Assembly: GCF_001440545.1 (NCBI RefSeq)
Contig: NZ_LKHP01000004.1
Span: forward strand, 12,501 to 76,500
Direction of reading: 5' to 3'
DNA length: 64,000 nucleotides
Source: Caloramator mitchellensis
GTDB lineage: Bacteria > Bacillota > Clostridia > Clostridiales > Caloramatoraceae
The notes beneath the pieces were generated by a model. It was not told the origin of the DNA, ran no database searches, and saw only the letters and a program-made list of their open reading frames with translations. Below are positions 1 to 9,454 of the stretch, piece after piece. Made by a program: the position numbers and the translations under genes. The stretch's first letter is position 1; each line of letters begins with the position of its first letter.

Positions 1-300
1 GGCCAGCCTCAAAAGGTCTTTTTGTAATTCCTCTAGCTTTTTATCTATCTCAGAAACAATATTATTGTCCGTTTCACTTATCACTGTTTCTATATTTTCC
101 TTTAAGGTAATCAAAAAGTCATCTTTTTGCCCAAGTAGCTTATTAATTGCATCCACCGTAGCTAAGCCTATCATGTCCTCTTGTACAGTTCGAGAATGAC
201 AAGCTAACCCTGTATTCTCAAGCCTACTGACACATCTCCAAACAATCGATTTTTTGCCTCTGTTATTCCAATGAACTCTACGGTATATTTCACCACACGT
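1..300 (-). pseudogene. Large serine recombinase, C-terminal fragment
   Basis: Reading leftwards in the frame that passes through complement 300 to 1, the translation contains TCGEIYRRVHW, then WRCVSRLENTG, LACHSRTVQED and AINKLLGQKDDF, followed by a charged helix with EIDKKLEELQKDLL. This is the zinc-ribbon and coiled-coil part of large serine recombinases of clostridial mobile elements. The catalytic serine domain is missing. Homology stops at about 300, where the sequence changes to the GC-rich end region of the neighbouring IS, so the gene was probably cut there. The reading frame continues beyond the left edge of the window. It is likely a relic of the element that delivered this island. 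The zinc-ribbon match is from memory of the family. Confidence 0.75.
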
Positions 301-517
301 TTGAAACTGCGATTTTTCGCGCGTGACCCCCCGCCCGTTTCCGGGGTGAAAAGTGGTAGAGATTTAGACCCCCCTACCCTATAAACTGCAGAAAATCTCA
401 AAAGCTAAGCAGTTCTTTGAATTTCGTGAGATTTTTTGCATCTATTTTAAGCCGTTTTTCGGCATTGTTTTCAAACGAGGTATTTGCCCCTGTTAAAAAA
501 GAAGTGAGTGTTTTTAT

Positions 518-1204
518 TTACTTGTCAGTCAAACGAACAATTTGACAATTGACCGTCATTCTGTCCAATAAAGTCTGGCAAAGATGCTTATCCTCAGCTG
601 CATCTATCCATGCTGACAGTTCACGATTGGTTATAAAAATAATGCTTCTGGCTTCATTAAGAAAGGTAACTGCCCGGTAGAAAACCTGCAGTTCTGCCCT
701 GGTTGGTTCCACATAAAAGACATCATCAATAATAATTAAGTCACATTCCTGCATATAAGAAAAGATCGCTTCTGCTTTTGGATTTGTGGCTTTCTTTTCT
801 GCCACTGCGATAAAATTATCAAAAGGCGCATAATAGGTTTTATGTCCATTGCTGATTGCAGTTTCTCCAAGTTGCGCTGCAAGACCGGTCTTACCCGTCC
901 CGCATTTTCCCAGCAGGATTGAGTTTTGCTCTTCCTTAAGCCATGTCAGGTTGGATAACTGTTTAATCTGCCATTTTAAGCCCTTGTTTGAGTCCGATGC
1001 GTCAAATGCTTTGTTTGGAAGCTTACTTGCCTTCCTCAGCTTGGTGTGTTTTTGTCTGGCCCTAATCTCCAATTCTTTTTCTAACACCATCTTAAGATAG
1101 TCAAGGTTTGATAGTTTCTCATCATTCAAATCAATATATCCCCTTGCGATATTCCAAAGGTTGAGCTTTTGGGCCAATTCACGGATTTCTGTTATATCAG
1201 CCAT
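518..1204 (-). CDS. istB: IS21 helper ATPase IstB
   Basis: This 228-residue protein is the AAA+ helper that loads onto DNA and directs the IstA transposase to its target in IS21-type transposition. A Walker A motif (GKCGTGKT, about residues 97-104) and a Walker B motif (LIIIDDV, near 154-160) are visible, and the length is close to that of other IstB/DnaC-like proteins. Its start overlaps the end of istA by 8 bases, which suggests translational coupling. No frameshift or missing motif is seen, so the element may still be active. Identification is firm at the family level. Confidence 0.93.
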   Translation of the reverse strand: MADITEIRELAQKLNLWNIARGYIDLNDEKLSNLDYLKMVLEKELEIRARQKHTKLRKASKLPNKAFDASDSNKGLKWQIKQLSNLTWLKEEQNSILLGKCGTGKTGLAAQLGETAISNGHKTYYAPFDNFIAVAEKKATNPKAEAIFSYMQECDLIIIDDVFYVEPTRAELQVFYRAVTFLNEARSIIFITNRELSAWIDAAEDKHLCQTLLDRMTVNCQIVRLTDK

Positions 1205-2669
1205 CGATTTCCCTCCTTATTTCTTTACTCCTCGCCAAATGGTTAAAATACTGCTGATTCGGCAAAAACTTCTTAGCTATATGCTCTCCGTACTGATACA
1301 TGAGATAAGCCAAAAGCTCATAGGCACTGCAGCGTTCAGTATCAATGCAGTATTCTATTCCATCAAGCAATTGTCCAATTGTATAAAACTTCGTCATCCG
1401 GTTTATTCGAATACAATGGGAATTAAAATATTTTGGTTGCTGTAACTCCATAAGCCGGATGAATTCCTGAGCTATTTCGTATTCTGCAAAATATTGTTTT
1501 ATGATGGTTAAAGAAACCCTGTCTCTGCTGTAATTTTCTTCTGGTTTGAACAACTGCCCGGTATCTTCTGTGACTGGATATTTAGCCAATAAATCATTTG
1601 TTTCAGCATCATAGAACAAAAGCATTTCACCATCATCTTCAATGCGAATGCGTTTATGAACATCCATCATACCTGTATTAATCAGATAACGGTTGCCTTT
1701 GTAACTTACCACTCCATCCTTATCAAAGGAGGCAACAGTGCTTGATACTTCGGAATAAGGTTTGACATGGAACAAGTATTTTTGCTCTTCCATGAACATT
1801 TCACGCGGCACTTTTCTGGTCACAGTATGTATTCGCCCGTTGCCTTCCCTATCTAACCATGCAAGGGCAGCACTGTTAAGGCAATCAATTCCGGTGTATA
1901 TCCTGCCCTCAAGAAAACTTTGCTTTATGTATCCAATCACCTCTTCAACCTTGCCTTTACTTTGAGGATCTCTTGGTCTACATAGCGAAATACTGTAACC
2001 TATACGCTTAACATATTCTTCAAAGGCGGGTACGAATATGATATTCCCCAGATTTTCACTGACTACATAGACAAGGTCAAGGTCATAAAGAATAGTCTGT
2101 GTTCTTCCTCCAAAATATTGGAATGCATATTTATGAGCTTTAATGGCTGTTTTGGTTGTAAAGGGATCCGGTGAAAAATAAACAAATTTCATTCTGCTAT
2201 AGCTTAGAACCATGCAAAAGAAATATATTCGTACAATTCGCCCGTACATATCCTTTAGTTTGTATTGACCGAAATCTGCCTGCGCTTCATATCCCGGCGG
2301 AGATATTTCACGGGGCGAAGTTTTTCTTTTACTTGCATGCTGGTACCCATGTTGTTCCCTTAATGATTTCATATAGCGATAGAATGTAGCTCGTTTAACT
2401 TGTAAATCGGGAAAGGCTTCCATCAATTTAAGATAGACATTTGTGTCCCGTATTTGTGGGCATAACTTCAGTTGTTCCAGTATGTACTGACGATAGTTAT
2501 CCATGTGGAACCTTTCCTTTTCAGCTTCCCTTACATAATCTTCTTCGCTCATATTCCAGTATTTGCTGACCGAAGAATAGGTTATTCCTAGCACCTTTGC
2601 AGTTTTTGTCTGGGCAAGTCCAAGTGCTTTATACTCCTGGATTTTTTGGTACTGCTCGAATCCAATCAT
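1197..2669 (-). CDS. istA: IS21 transposase IstA
   Basis: This 490-residue DDE transposase cuts and joins the IS ends. The N-terminus carries a helix-turn-helix (about residues 14-45, around ALGLAQTKTAKVLGI). The integrase core shows the first acidic residue in QADFGQYKLKD, the second in the YDLDLVYVVSENLG segment and the glutamate in SKGKVEEVIGY. A strong ribosome site (AAAGGAGG) lies just upstream of the ATG at 2669. The gene is full length and in frame. It forms a two-gene unit with istB, downstream of the defence operon on the same strand. Confidence 0.94.
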   Translation of the reverse strand: MIGFEQYQKIQEYKALGLAQTKTAKVLGITYSSVSKYWNMSEEDYVREAEKERFHMDNYRQYILEQLKLCPQIRDTNVYLKLMEAFPDLQVKRATFYRYMKSLREQHGYQHASKRKTSPREISPPGYEAQADFGQYKLKDMYGRIVRIYFFCMVLSYSRMKFVYFSPDPFTTKTAIKAHKYAFQYFGGRTQTILYDLDLVYVVSENLGNIIFVPAFEEYVKRIGYSISLCRPRDPQSKGKVEEVIGYIKQSFLEGRIYTGIDCLNSAALAWLDREGNGRIHTVTRKVPREMFMEEQKYLFHVKPYSEVSSTVASFDKDGVVSYKGNRYLINTGMMDVHKRIRIEDDGEMLLFYDAETNDLLAKYPVTEDTGQLFKPEENYSRDRVSLTIIKQYFAEYEIAQEFIRLMELQQPKYFNSHCIRINRMTKFYTIGQLLDGIEYCIDTERCSAYELLAYLMYQYGEHIAKKFLPNQQYFNHLARSKEIRREIDG

Positions 2670-2790
2670 TTTTGATTTCCTCCTTTGGTTTGTGTGTTAT
2701 TGAAGTCATAATACCTATATTAGTTCAAGCATAGGCATCACCTCCTTACCTCCTTGTTAGGAGTGAATAAATTAAACATTATAAAATAAA

Positions 2791-2808
2791 AACACCCATT
2801 TGGGTGTT
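2791..2808 (-). terminator. Rho-independent terminator between res and istA
   Basis: A perfect hairpin (AACACCC/GGGTGTT with a short AT loop) is followed on the minus strand by TTTTTATTTTA. It would end transcripts coming from res, whose stop codon lies about 150 bases upstream. Confidence 0.75.
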
Positions 2809-2960
2809 CTTGATAAAGTATGTCAATATTGTCATTAATTTTAATTTTACAATTATGCTACTAACAGAAATTTATTTCTTATTTTCTGTGCTTGATAAAC
2901 TAATTTTTCCAATTAGTGCCATCGGATTACGTAATTATTAGCTTAATATTCAACAATAAG

Positions 2961-5900
2961 CTATTCCGATTTCAATATTTTCGCTATCATACCATCAATG
3001 CAGTCGTCTTCATCAAGGCAAAACACATTCTTCGCTCTACGTTCCGGCTTGCCTTTTCCCCACCACTGACACAAATCCTCGGAACGGGTACCGGACATTA
3101 TAAAAGAGTTCAGCACAATTTTCTTATCACCGCTTGAGGGCTGGAGGCGCGCTTCAAGTTCTTTAATAGTGGCATGGAACTCTATCTTGGGATCATCCCA
3201 TTGCAAATGCCGCAATCCTTTTGGGTCGATAAAGGAAATATATTGCACATCGGGCGTATCAATCCATAACACATAGTCCGGATAAAAATTGCCTGCTTCG
3301 AAGAACCCCATTCCTACCTTGCTCTTGTTGCGGAGCAAGTATAGCTTTTTGCCCTCGAAAATTGCAGCATTTGCATCTACATATGCCTTAAGTTTATCAA
3401 CAAACCGTTTCTCGTCTTCATTCAGACTGACCGGTGATACAGTCAGTTTCAAACCACCCGCTCTCAGACAGATGAGCGGTGTGTAGAGGTGATGCCGGAA
3501 ATCAAAAGCTATCAGTGAATTGCTAAGCATACCTTTTTCATATGTTGGTATACCGCTATGCTGATTAAGTAGAGCCTTCAAATCCTCAACAAACTGCTCC
3601 ACTGTCCCGGCGGTTGGATCACCGTCGTAGGCATCATAATACGAAAGTTTATATTCAGCAACAAAGTTTCCATCGCTGTCATTCAATTCCTGGTATTCTA
3701 GGAACCTTTCCTCCCACTTTGCTTTTTCGTATTTGTAGAACTTATCAATATAACATTTCAGCACCATAATGGCTAAGTCAGTTACAAGAACAAGCTTTTC
3801 CATACTGTCAAGTTCGAGGTGCTTCTTCGGAATGATAAGCAAATACCAACCGTCAGTTTTTAAAATATCCTTGATACCATCTTTAGTGATAGAGATATTA
3901 TAATAAAACTTCTCGTTCTTATAGGTTTCAAGTTCGTCAAGAATGCGGTCATAATCGATGAATGGTATATACTGCTTACCAATTGTATGTTCTTCGGGGA
4001 TAGATTCAATCTGCATGCTGAATGTAGATTCAATTGTCTGCACTTTTGAACGGCAATCAAGTATCACCTTGTTCTTGTTTAAATAACGCAAAAATTCCTC
4101 GTTCGGTTTACCGAGTAAAAGTCTTGCAGCTTGATTTTTAAAGTTTACACCCTCTTTAACTTTGATGACCCGCAATTTTCTGTGCTCATCGGGATTATAC
4201 CGGTTTAATACAGGAAGCGTGTACTCGTGCGGCCTTTCGTTGGCAGGCATATCCTCCATTTCAAGATACCTTTTAAAGTCTTCCATATACTGGGCTTTTA
4301 TTCCGAATATAGTCAGCGTTTCAAGCAGGTCAATATATTTCGGTATGATAACAGAGCTGTCATCCAATCTGTGACTGCGTTTTAAACAACCACCGTAGCC
4401 ACGCAGGCGAACTCCGCGTCCAAAAAGCTGGATGGCTTGTGAGCCTTCGCCTTTAGCAAAGTTAATAAGCCCCATCGTAGAAACACGCCACGAGTTCCAG
4501 CCTTCGGTAAACTTGCGTGAACCAATGAGAATATTTATGTTCGAATTTCGTTCGTTGATGTTGTGGAAAAGGGATTCAGAAACAAACTCCTCTGTTTCGG
4601 TGGTAATACCTTTTGCCTCGCAGTTTTTAATTAAGCCTGCCGTGTCGCCAATGCTTACCACACCAAAATATTCGCCGTCGGAACCAATTCGGAGTGCAAT
4701 TTCTCCTTGTACCTGACGCAAGTTTATGACGTGCAGGCGTGGGGAGTCAGATGTGGTATCGCTGTTGAAAACAAGGCGGAGAATATCCTTATAAACATCT
4801 TCAGCTTTAGGAGTTCCTCCGAACAAAGAATTTAGAGCGTTGAAGTTTTGTGAAAAGAGTTCCCGGCCGGCGCTGTCGGTTAGTCCGGTGTCACCACTTA
4901 ACACAGTGTCGATTCGGTTTATGGTTTGCTCCTTGCGGTTGACAAACTTATCAATAAAGTCCAACACTTCCTCAACATCGGTCATTTCTGCGACGGATGT
5001 TTTTGCCGTTACACGATTGCCCACAAAAACAAGTAGAGGCTTTTCAATTCGAAAAGGTGCGTACTCCTTGCCTTTTTCACAAAACAACTTCAATTGCTGA
5101 TAAAATGACAACAAGCAGCCTACGAGGTATAACTGCCTCTGTTCCTCTTCAATACTGTCCCGTAAGTTATAAATGCGGTATTCCTTGCCGTATCCGTCTT
5201 CATAAAAGTACTTGTAAGAGTAATCAATTATAATTGAACGGAAATACTCGTCAAGACGTTCTTTCCATTCTTTCTGAGAAATATTACCCGGCTTGGTTGA
5301 TTTCATCGCCTGCTTTAATGTTGCGGAATATTCAAAGGCAAAGCCACCCTCTGCCGAAAGGCGCGAACGGTAGTCATACCACACATCTCCCGCGAGGCCG
5401 CGGTGTGCTTCGTCCACAAGCACGAGGTTGTTCTGCTCGAAGCTGTCAACTGAAACGGTTTTGACTTTACCTTCCTCTTTCAGCTTGTTCATGTCGATAA
5501 CAATAACGTCAGCGGTTGTACCAAAGCCGCTCTTTGAGAAAGGCTCTGCGGATATGTCCGATAGTTTCAACTCCTCCAAATGCTGGTTTGACATTCCCTG
5601 GTTCGGCGCAAGAACAATAATCTTGTTAATGTCCAAGCGCTGGTTGGTCAGCTTCGCCTTTCTCAGGTAATAGCGAAACTGCAGGATGTTTATGTGCATA
5701 ATGAGCGTCTTGCCGCTGCCGGTGGCGCACATAAATGCCAATTTATTCATATTCTCCGGTGTAAAAGGCTCAATATCAATAGCACCGAAACTTTCTACCT
5801 TAACCTTTTCGATAAAAGCGTTCAAATCAGCTGCAAAGGCTTCTTTGTCGGTAAAATAGCGGTCAAGATATATTTCGGTGAACAGACAGGCTATATACTG

Positions 5901-6209
5901 AAAATATTTAAGCTTAATGCCCCCGCGTTTTTCGCCAATTTTTTTGACATAGCGGCAAATACGCTCATCATATTCCCGCAGAGTATCCCGGCTAATTTTT
6001 GCGTCTGCGCCCTGGCGCATCAACAGTAAATCCAGTTCACCCCAGAAGTATGTATTCTGGTTTTCGTCAAAGCCTTCGTATTCAGAACTGTTCATTTTGC
6101 CAGCAAGGTCAGCAAGGCTGTCTTTGCCAAACAGGTTGAGGAAATAGCGAAATAAAACTAACTGGTCACTCCATTTGAAAGCAGAAGCAGTGTTTTTTCT
6201 TTTTGCCAT
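2961..6209 (-). CDS. Type III restriction-like Res subunit (helicase-nuclease)
   Basis: This 1082-residue protein has the architecture of a type III restriction endonuclease subunit. A Walker A motif (CATGSGKT, 161-168) and a DEAH box (266-269) mark the SF2 motor. A second RecA-like lobe follows around 590-630 (FTEGWNSWRVS, then QLFGRGVRLRG). Near the C-terminus, PD (977-978) and DPK (995-997) match the PD-(D/E)XK nuclease pattern. The ATG overlaps the mod stop codon by one base (TAATG), so the two are coupled. Restriction of DNA lacking Mod methylation is expected from the family; actual activity is inferred. The open reading frame is intact. Confidence 0.88.
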   Translation of the reverse strand: MAKRKNTASAFKWSDQLVLFRYFLNLFGKDSLADLAGKMNSSEYEGFDENQNTYFWGELDLLLMRQGADAKISRDTLREYDERICRYVKKIGEKRGGIKLKYFQYIACLFTEIYLDRYFTDKEAFAADLNAFIEKVKVESFGAIDIEPFTPENMNKLAFMCATGSGKTLIMHINILQFRYYLRKAKLTNQRLDINKIIVLAPNQGMSNQHLEELKLSDISAEPFSKSGFGTTADVIVIDMNKLKEEGKVKTVSVDSFEQNNLVLVDEAHRGLAGDVWYDYRSRLSAEGGFAFEYSATLKQAMKSTKPGNISQKEWKERLDEYFRSIIIDYSYKYFYEDGYGKEYRIYNLRDSIEEEQRQLYLVGCLLSFYQQLKLFCEKGKEYAPFRIEKPLLVFVGNRVTAKTSVAEMTDVEEVLDFIDKFVNRKEQTINRIDTVLSGDTGLTDSAGRELFSQNFNALNSLFGGTPKAEDVYKDILRLVFNSDTTSDSPRLHVINLRQVQGEIALRIGSDGEYFGVVSIGDTAGLIKNCEAKGITTETEEFVSESLFHNINERNSNINILIGSRKFTEGWNSWRVSTMGLINFAKGEGSQAIQLFGRGVRLRGYGGCLKRSHRLDDSSVIIPKYIDLLETLTIFGIKAQYMEDFKRYLEMEDMPANERPHEYTLPVLNRYNPDEHRKLRVIKVKEGVNFKNQAARLLLGKPNEEFLRYLNKNKVILDCRSKVQTIESTFSMQIESIPEEHTIGKQYIPFIDYDRILDELETYKNEKFYYNISITKDGIKDILKTDGWYLLIIPKKHLELDSMEKLVLVTDLAIMVLKCYIDKFYKYEKAKWEERFLEYQELNDSDGNFVAEYKLSYYDAYDGDPTAGTVEQFVEDLKALLNQHSGIPTYEKGMLSNSLIAFDFRHHLYTPLICLRAGGLKLTVSPVSLNEDEKRFVDKLKAYVDANAAIFEGKKLYLLRNKSKVGMGFFEAGNFYPDYVLWIDTPDVQYISFIDPKGLRHLQWDDPKIEFHATIKELEARLQPSSGDKKIVLNSFIMSGTRSEDLCQWWGKGKPERRAKNVFCLDEDDCIDGMIAKILKSE

Positions 6210-9200
6210 TATTCCGCCTCCTCAAACATCTTTTCCCTGAATACAGGTTCAATACGCTGCACTTTCCAGTTTTCGTCATCCAGGCGCAGGTTTTCAAGGT
6301 TCTTGTCACCGTTGACATAGATAACATCAAACTCACGGTCAGCGGGGTTAATCCTGTGTTTTGTGAAATATGAGTCTAATGCAGCATTGCTTTGTATCAA
6401 GTCACTTGTGATGGTGCGCCAGATTACAAGCGCTCGTCTGCCATCAGGTAGTCTGCCCTCAATTTGCTTAAAGCCGTACTCGCCGCTGTTATCCCGCTCC
6501 AATCTGACCGCTCCTTCGTATAAGCCTTCTCTTTTCCATTCCTCTTCAATCAGTCTTACAGCTTTAAACCAAGCTGTTGCCGACTGTCGTATAACCGACA
6601 GCCCAATCAGATAATTGAATGTCTCGCATAAGTCAACAGTCTTAAGTTTCGTTTCGTTGTTTTCAATGATTTTAAGCTTATAGGAAAACGGTGCGTTAAA
6701 AGCGTCCAGCGAAAGCATGCTGTCTTTCGCCTCGTAGTCAAACATATAGTGTATCATATATTCATCGCCTAATTTCATCGCAAGCTGGTGTTTGTCGTCA
6801 TCCAGTTCAATATTTGAAAGCGTGTCTTCGTAGCTTTCAAGGGAGATGTATTTCATAATGTGGCTTATGCCAGTGTTGCGGTTTTGCGGTTTACCGCTTT
6901 TCCAATCGGCGGAGTAGATAACCTTTTTCATGCGTGGCAGCGTAACAGTGTAAAAATACTCGCCCATTTCAACAAGAATATACTTTCTGTCCGAATTGTC
7001 TATTGTGCGGTTTAATTCAATAACAGCGTGACCAGTAGTACCACTGCCGGCAAAAAAATCAAGTACTGTATCTTTTTCATTGCTACCTATAACAATATTG
7101 TCTAATACTGTATACAAGCTTTTCGGATAGTCAAATGGATTTTGCGGTATAATGTCCTCCAAAAGATTCGTTCCTTTTGAAGAGGCATCGTAACGTTCGC
7201 CAAACCATAATGATTTAGGCGTTTGCTCATCATCAGCAAAATCATATTGATAAACAGCATAACTGCCATTCCGTAATTGTTTTGCAAAAAGAATCCCGCT
7301 TTCACAGCCAGAAACACAGCTTTTATACCCCCAACGCCAGCGTAAATATTCTCCATTCTCACTCAAAGGAAGAATAAATGCGTAACCTTCCGATTCATAT
7401 TTCTTTCGCAAGTAATTAATAAATGCATCATCAAATGTATTCGTGCTCGCTTGGTAAATCTGACTATATTGATCCTCTGGTATTACACTCAGTTTTTTAC
7501 TCTCAATATGGTAAATAAAAGGGAAAAACATGTAGGGACGATCTTCTCGACGTTTACCGCTTCCTGTACGTTTTAATGGTAGTTCCCTATGTGCTTGTTC
7601 ACCTTTTAATTTCGAGAATTTCTTTTTAAGCTCTTCTTCGGAAAGAGTAAATTTATTTGTTGTGCAATAACGCTTATCACGAGCATACATAAGTGTATAA
7701 TCATGCGCTTGTGCAATAAAATCTTGATCTCTCCCTTTAGGGTTTGTTAATATCGCTATGTTCGATATTGCATTATCAATGCCATAGATTAAGTCCAGTA
7801 AGCAATTAATATAACGTAGTTCATAATCGTCTATAGCAACTTCTATCAACCCAGTTTGTGACAAAAGACAGCAAGAAGCGGATAGACGCGATTCCATTAA
7901 CGATATCCAACTGCTGTGCTCATAGCCGTTTTTATACAATATTTTGCTTGCATCAGTATTATAAGGCGGATCTATATATATAAGCTTAATTTTTCCGTTA
8001 TACTTCTCAGTAAGTAAATTAATAGCTTGAAAATTTTCTGAATATATCATCAATCCGCCCGTCTGCTCGTCGAGATTGTCTATGCTTGCAATCAGGCGTT
8101 CTTTAAAATCGGCCGAGAAATGACGAGTGTCAAGAACAAGGTTTTTATTTTGACGCAAAAACTCTATCGTCAGTGGCTCGGAATATCCGACGGTCGTAAG
8201 GTTGCCCTCGATCTCATGAATCGCATACATTTCCCGCCATTCGGCAATTTGAGCTTCGTTTTCAATAATTTCTGGGTAGAATTTTTCGTCCACCCTATCG
8301 AGAGTTATACACCAATTTGTATCAACAACAAACTTCTTTTTCAGCCACAGTTTTTTCTGAAAATCCTCAATTTGTGCGAGAAAGTCAATAATAATCTTAC
8401 CGACACGCTTGATTGCCCTCACCTTGGCAAGATAGCTATCAGCACGTTTCTCGTCGGTAGTATCAATATCATCAAGATGAATGACTTCGCTCTTTATAAA
8501 AAAGTCCAGTTCGCGGGTTAAAAAGCCGCGTAAATCCTTATGAATGAAATAGTCAAAGGTGTTTTTAGCAACATAGGTACTCAGATGTTTTTCCAACACC
8601 GTACGCGTTTTCTTTTTTTCGCTAGGTGCAGGCGCGAGTAAGTGAAACCATTCTTTCAAATTCTTTGCAATTGCATCCGAAATGGCGTCAAGGTTGGCTT
8701 CAAACCAATTTACTTTTCTATCATCTGGAGTGTCATATACAAAACGGATAACCAATTCGCCGTCAACTTCTTCAATTGTCTTAAGTTCAGGGCGCTCCGG
8801 CGTTTCTTTATAAAGCATAAACTCGCGCTTTTTTGTGTCGGATTCCTTGTTATTGTTCTTTTCTGTAGTTGCATCAACAAGACGGAAATGTACCTTTTTA
8901 CCGTTGTCAATAAAAGTATAGTCACGAAAGTTTTCTGTGGTCTTTATATAATACTGGTCAGCATTCGCCCAGTAAAGTTTTACCTCATCACCCTCATAAG
9001 GAATTGCGTAAACGCCTTCTTTGTAGCGACGTTTAGAAATAAAATCACCTTCATCATAATAACGGCTGAAAAATTTATAAAGTGCTGAGTACACATCTGT
9101 TTCAAGTGAAGACAAGTCTGTACCCGACGCAAGCTGTGATTTGTAACGGGCATATTCTTCTGCTAGCTTCGGGCTTGCATTAATCTCTATACCAAGTTCA

Positions 9201-9439
9201 GCACCTTGTTTTTCAATAGCTGCAATACGTTCTTTTATTTCCCCGGTATTTTGGGCAAACGGAGTAAGCGTTTCCTTCACTTTTTTTGGCAAATCCTCCG
9301 AGAGGAATTTCATAATCTCTTTCCTGCGGATATTCATAATGCGGTAGATCCCGAAATCCAAATCTGCCTTGTCAAGTTCAAAAATTTCCTCCAAGAGGTT
9401 AATAAATCGGTTCAATTTTTCGTTCGTATTTTGATTCAT
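6209..9439 (-). CDS. Type III-like adenine DNA methyltransferase (Mod) with long N-terminal extension
   Basis: This 1076-residue protein is a beta-class N6-adenine methyltransferase: the catalytic motif DPPY (490-493) precedes the SAM-binding FAGSG (796-800), as in type III Mod subunits. The target-recognition region should lie between them. Classical Mod proteins are about 600-700 residues; here some 460 residues precede the catalytic core and carry no motif I recognise, though they are charged and probably helical at the start. A ribosome site AAAGGAG precedes the ATG by about 10 bases. It lies 15 bases after the restored end of the helicase gene and is coupled to res. Methylation protects self DNA; the partner role with Res is inferred from adjacency. 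Confidence 0.9.
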   Translation of the reverse strand: MNQNTNEKLNRFINLLEEIFELDKADLDFGIYRIMNIRRKEIMKFLSEDLPKKVKETLTPFAQNTGEIKERIAAIEKQGAELGIEINASPKLAEEYARYKSQLASGTDLSSLETDVYSALYKFFSRYYDEGDFISKRRYKEGVYAIPYEGDEVKLYWANADQYYIKTTENFRDYTFIDNGKKVHFRLVDATTEKNNNKESDTKKREFMLYKETPERPELKTIEEVDGELVIRFVYDTPDDRKVNWFEANLDAISDAIAKNLKEWFHLLAPAPSEKKKTRTVLEKHLSTYVAKNTFDYFIHKDLRGFLTRELDFFIKSEVIHLDDIDTTDEKRADSYLAKVRAIKRVGKIIIDFLAQIEDFQKKLWLKKKFVVDTNWCITLDRVDEKFYPEIIENEAQIAEWREMYAIHEIEGNLTTVGYSEPLTIEFLRQNKNLVLDTRHFSADFKERLIASIDNLDEQTGGLMIYSENFQAINLLTEKYNGKIKLIYIDPPYNTDASKILYKNGYEHSSWISLMESRLSASCCLLSQTGLIEVAIDDYELRYINCLLDLIYGIDNAISNIAILTNPKGRDQDFIAQAHDYTLMYARDKRYCTTNKFTLSEEELKKKFSKLKGEQAHRELPLKRTGSGKRREDRPYMFFPFIYHIESKKLSVIPEDQYSQIYQASTNTFDDAFINYLRKKYESEGYAFILPLSENGEYLRWRWGYKSCVSGCESGILFAKQLRNGSYAVYQYDFADDEQTPKSLWFGERYDASSKGTNLLEDIIPQNPFDYPKSLYTVLDNIVIGSNEKDTVLDFFAGSGTTGHAVIELNRTIDNSDRKYILVEMGEYFYTVTLPRMKKVIYSADWKSGKPQNRNTGISHIMKYISLESYEDTLSNIELDDDKHQLAMKLGDEYMIHYMFDYEAKDSMLSLDAFNAPFSYKLKIIENNETKLKTVDLCETFNYLIGLSVIRQSATAWFKAVRLIEEEWKREGLYEGAVRLERDNSGEYGFKQIEGRLPDGRRALVIWRTITSDLIQSNAALDSYFTKHRINPADREFDVIYVNGDKNLENLRLDDENWKVQRIEPVFREKMFEEAE

Positions 9440-9454
9440 CGCGTTCTCACTCCT

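Larger units (their letters stand above)
308..2851 (-). mobile_element. IS21-family insertion sequence (ends uncertain)
   Basis: The element carries the istA-istB pair in the usual order and with the usual short overlap, which defines the IS21 family. The left limit is placed where serine-recombinase homology stops (about 300-308), next to a GC-rich stretch containing TGACCCCCCGCCC. The right limit cannot be fixed: a TG/CA pair at 308 and 2851 is possible, but I found no clear terminal inverted repeat or target duplication, and a terminator at 2791-2808 may belong to the neighbouring res gene, which would put the end before 2790. Both transposase genes look intact. Confidence 0.6.

Noticed and set aside
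204-401. Minus-strand open frame of 65 codons
   Set aside because: It lies over the recombinase fragment in another frame and runs into the IS end region. The recombinase frame has clear family motifs; this one has none.
308-2851. Exact IS21 ends at TG (308) and CA (2851)
   Set aside because: The match is only TG/CA plus weak similarity. No target duplication was found, and a terminator that may belong to res lies inside the proposed right end. The coordinates are kept only as an estimate.
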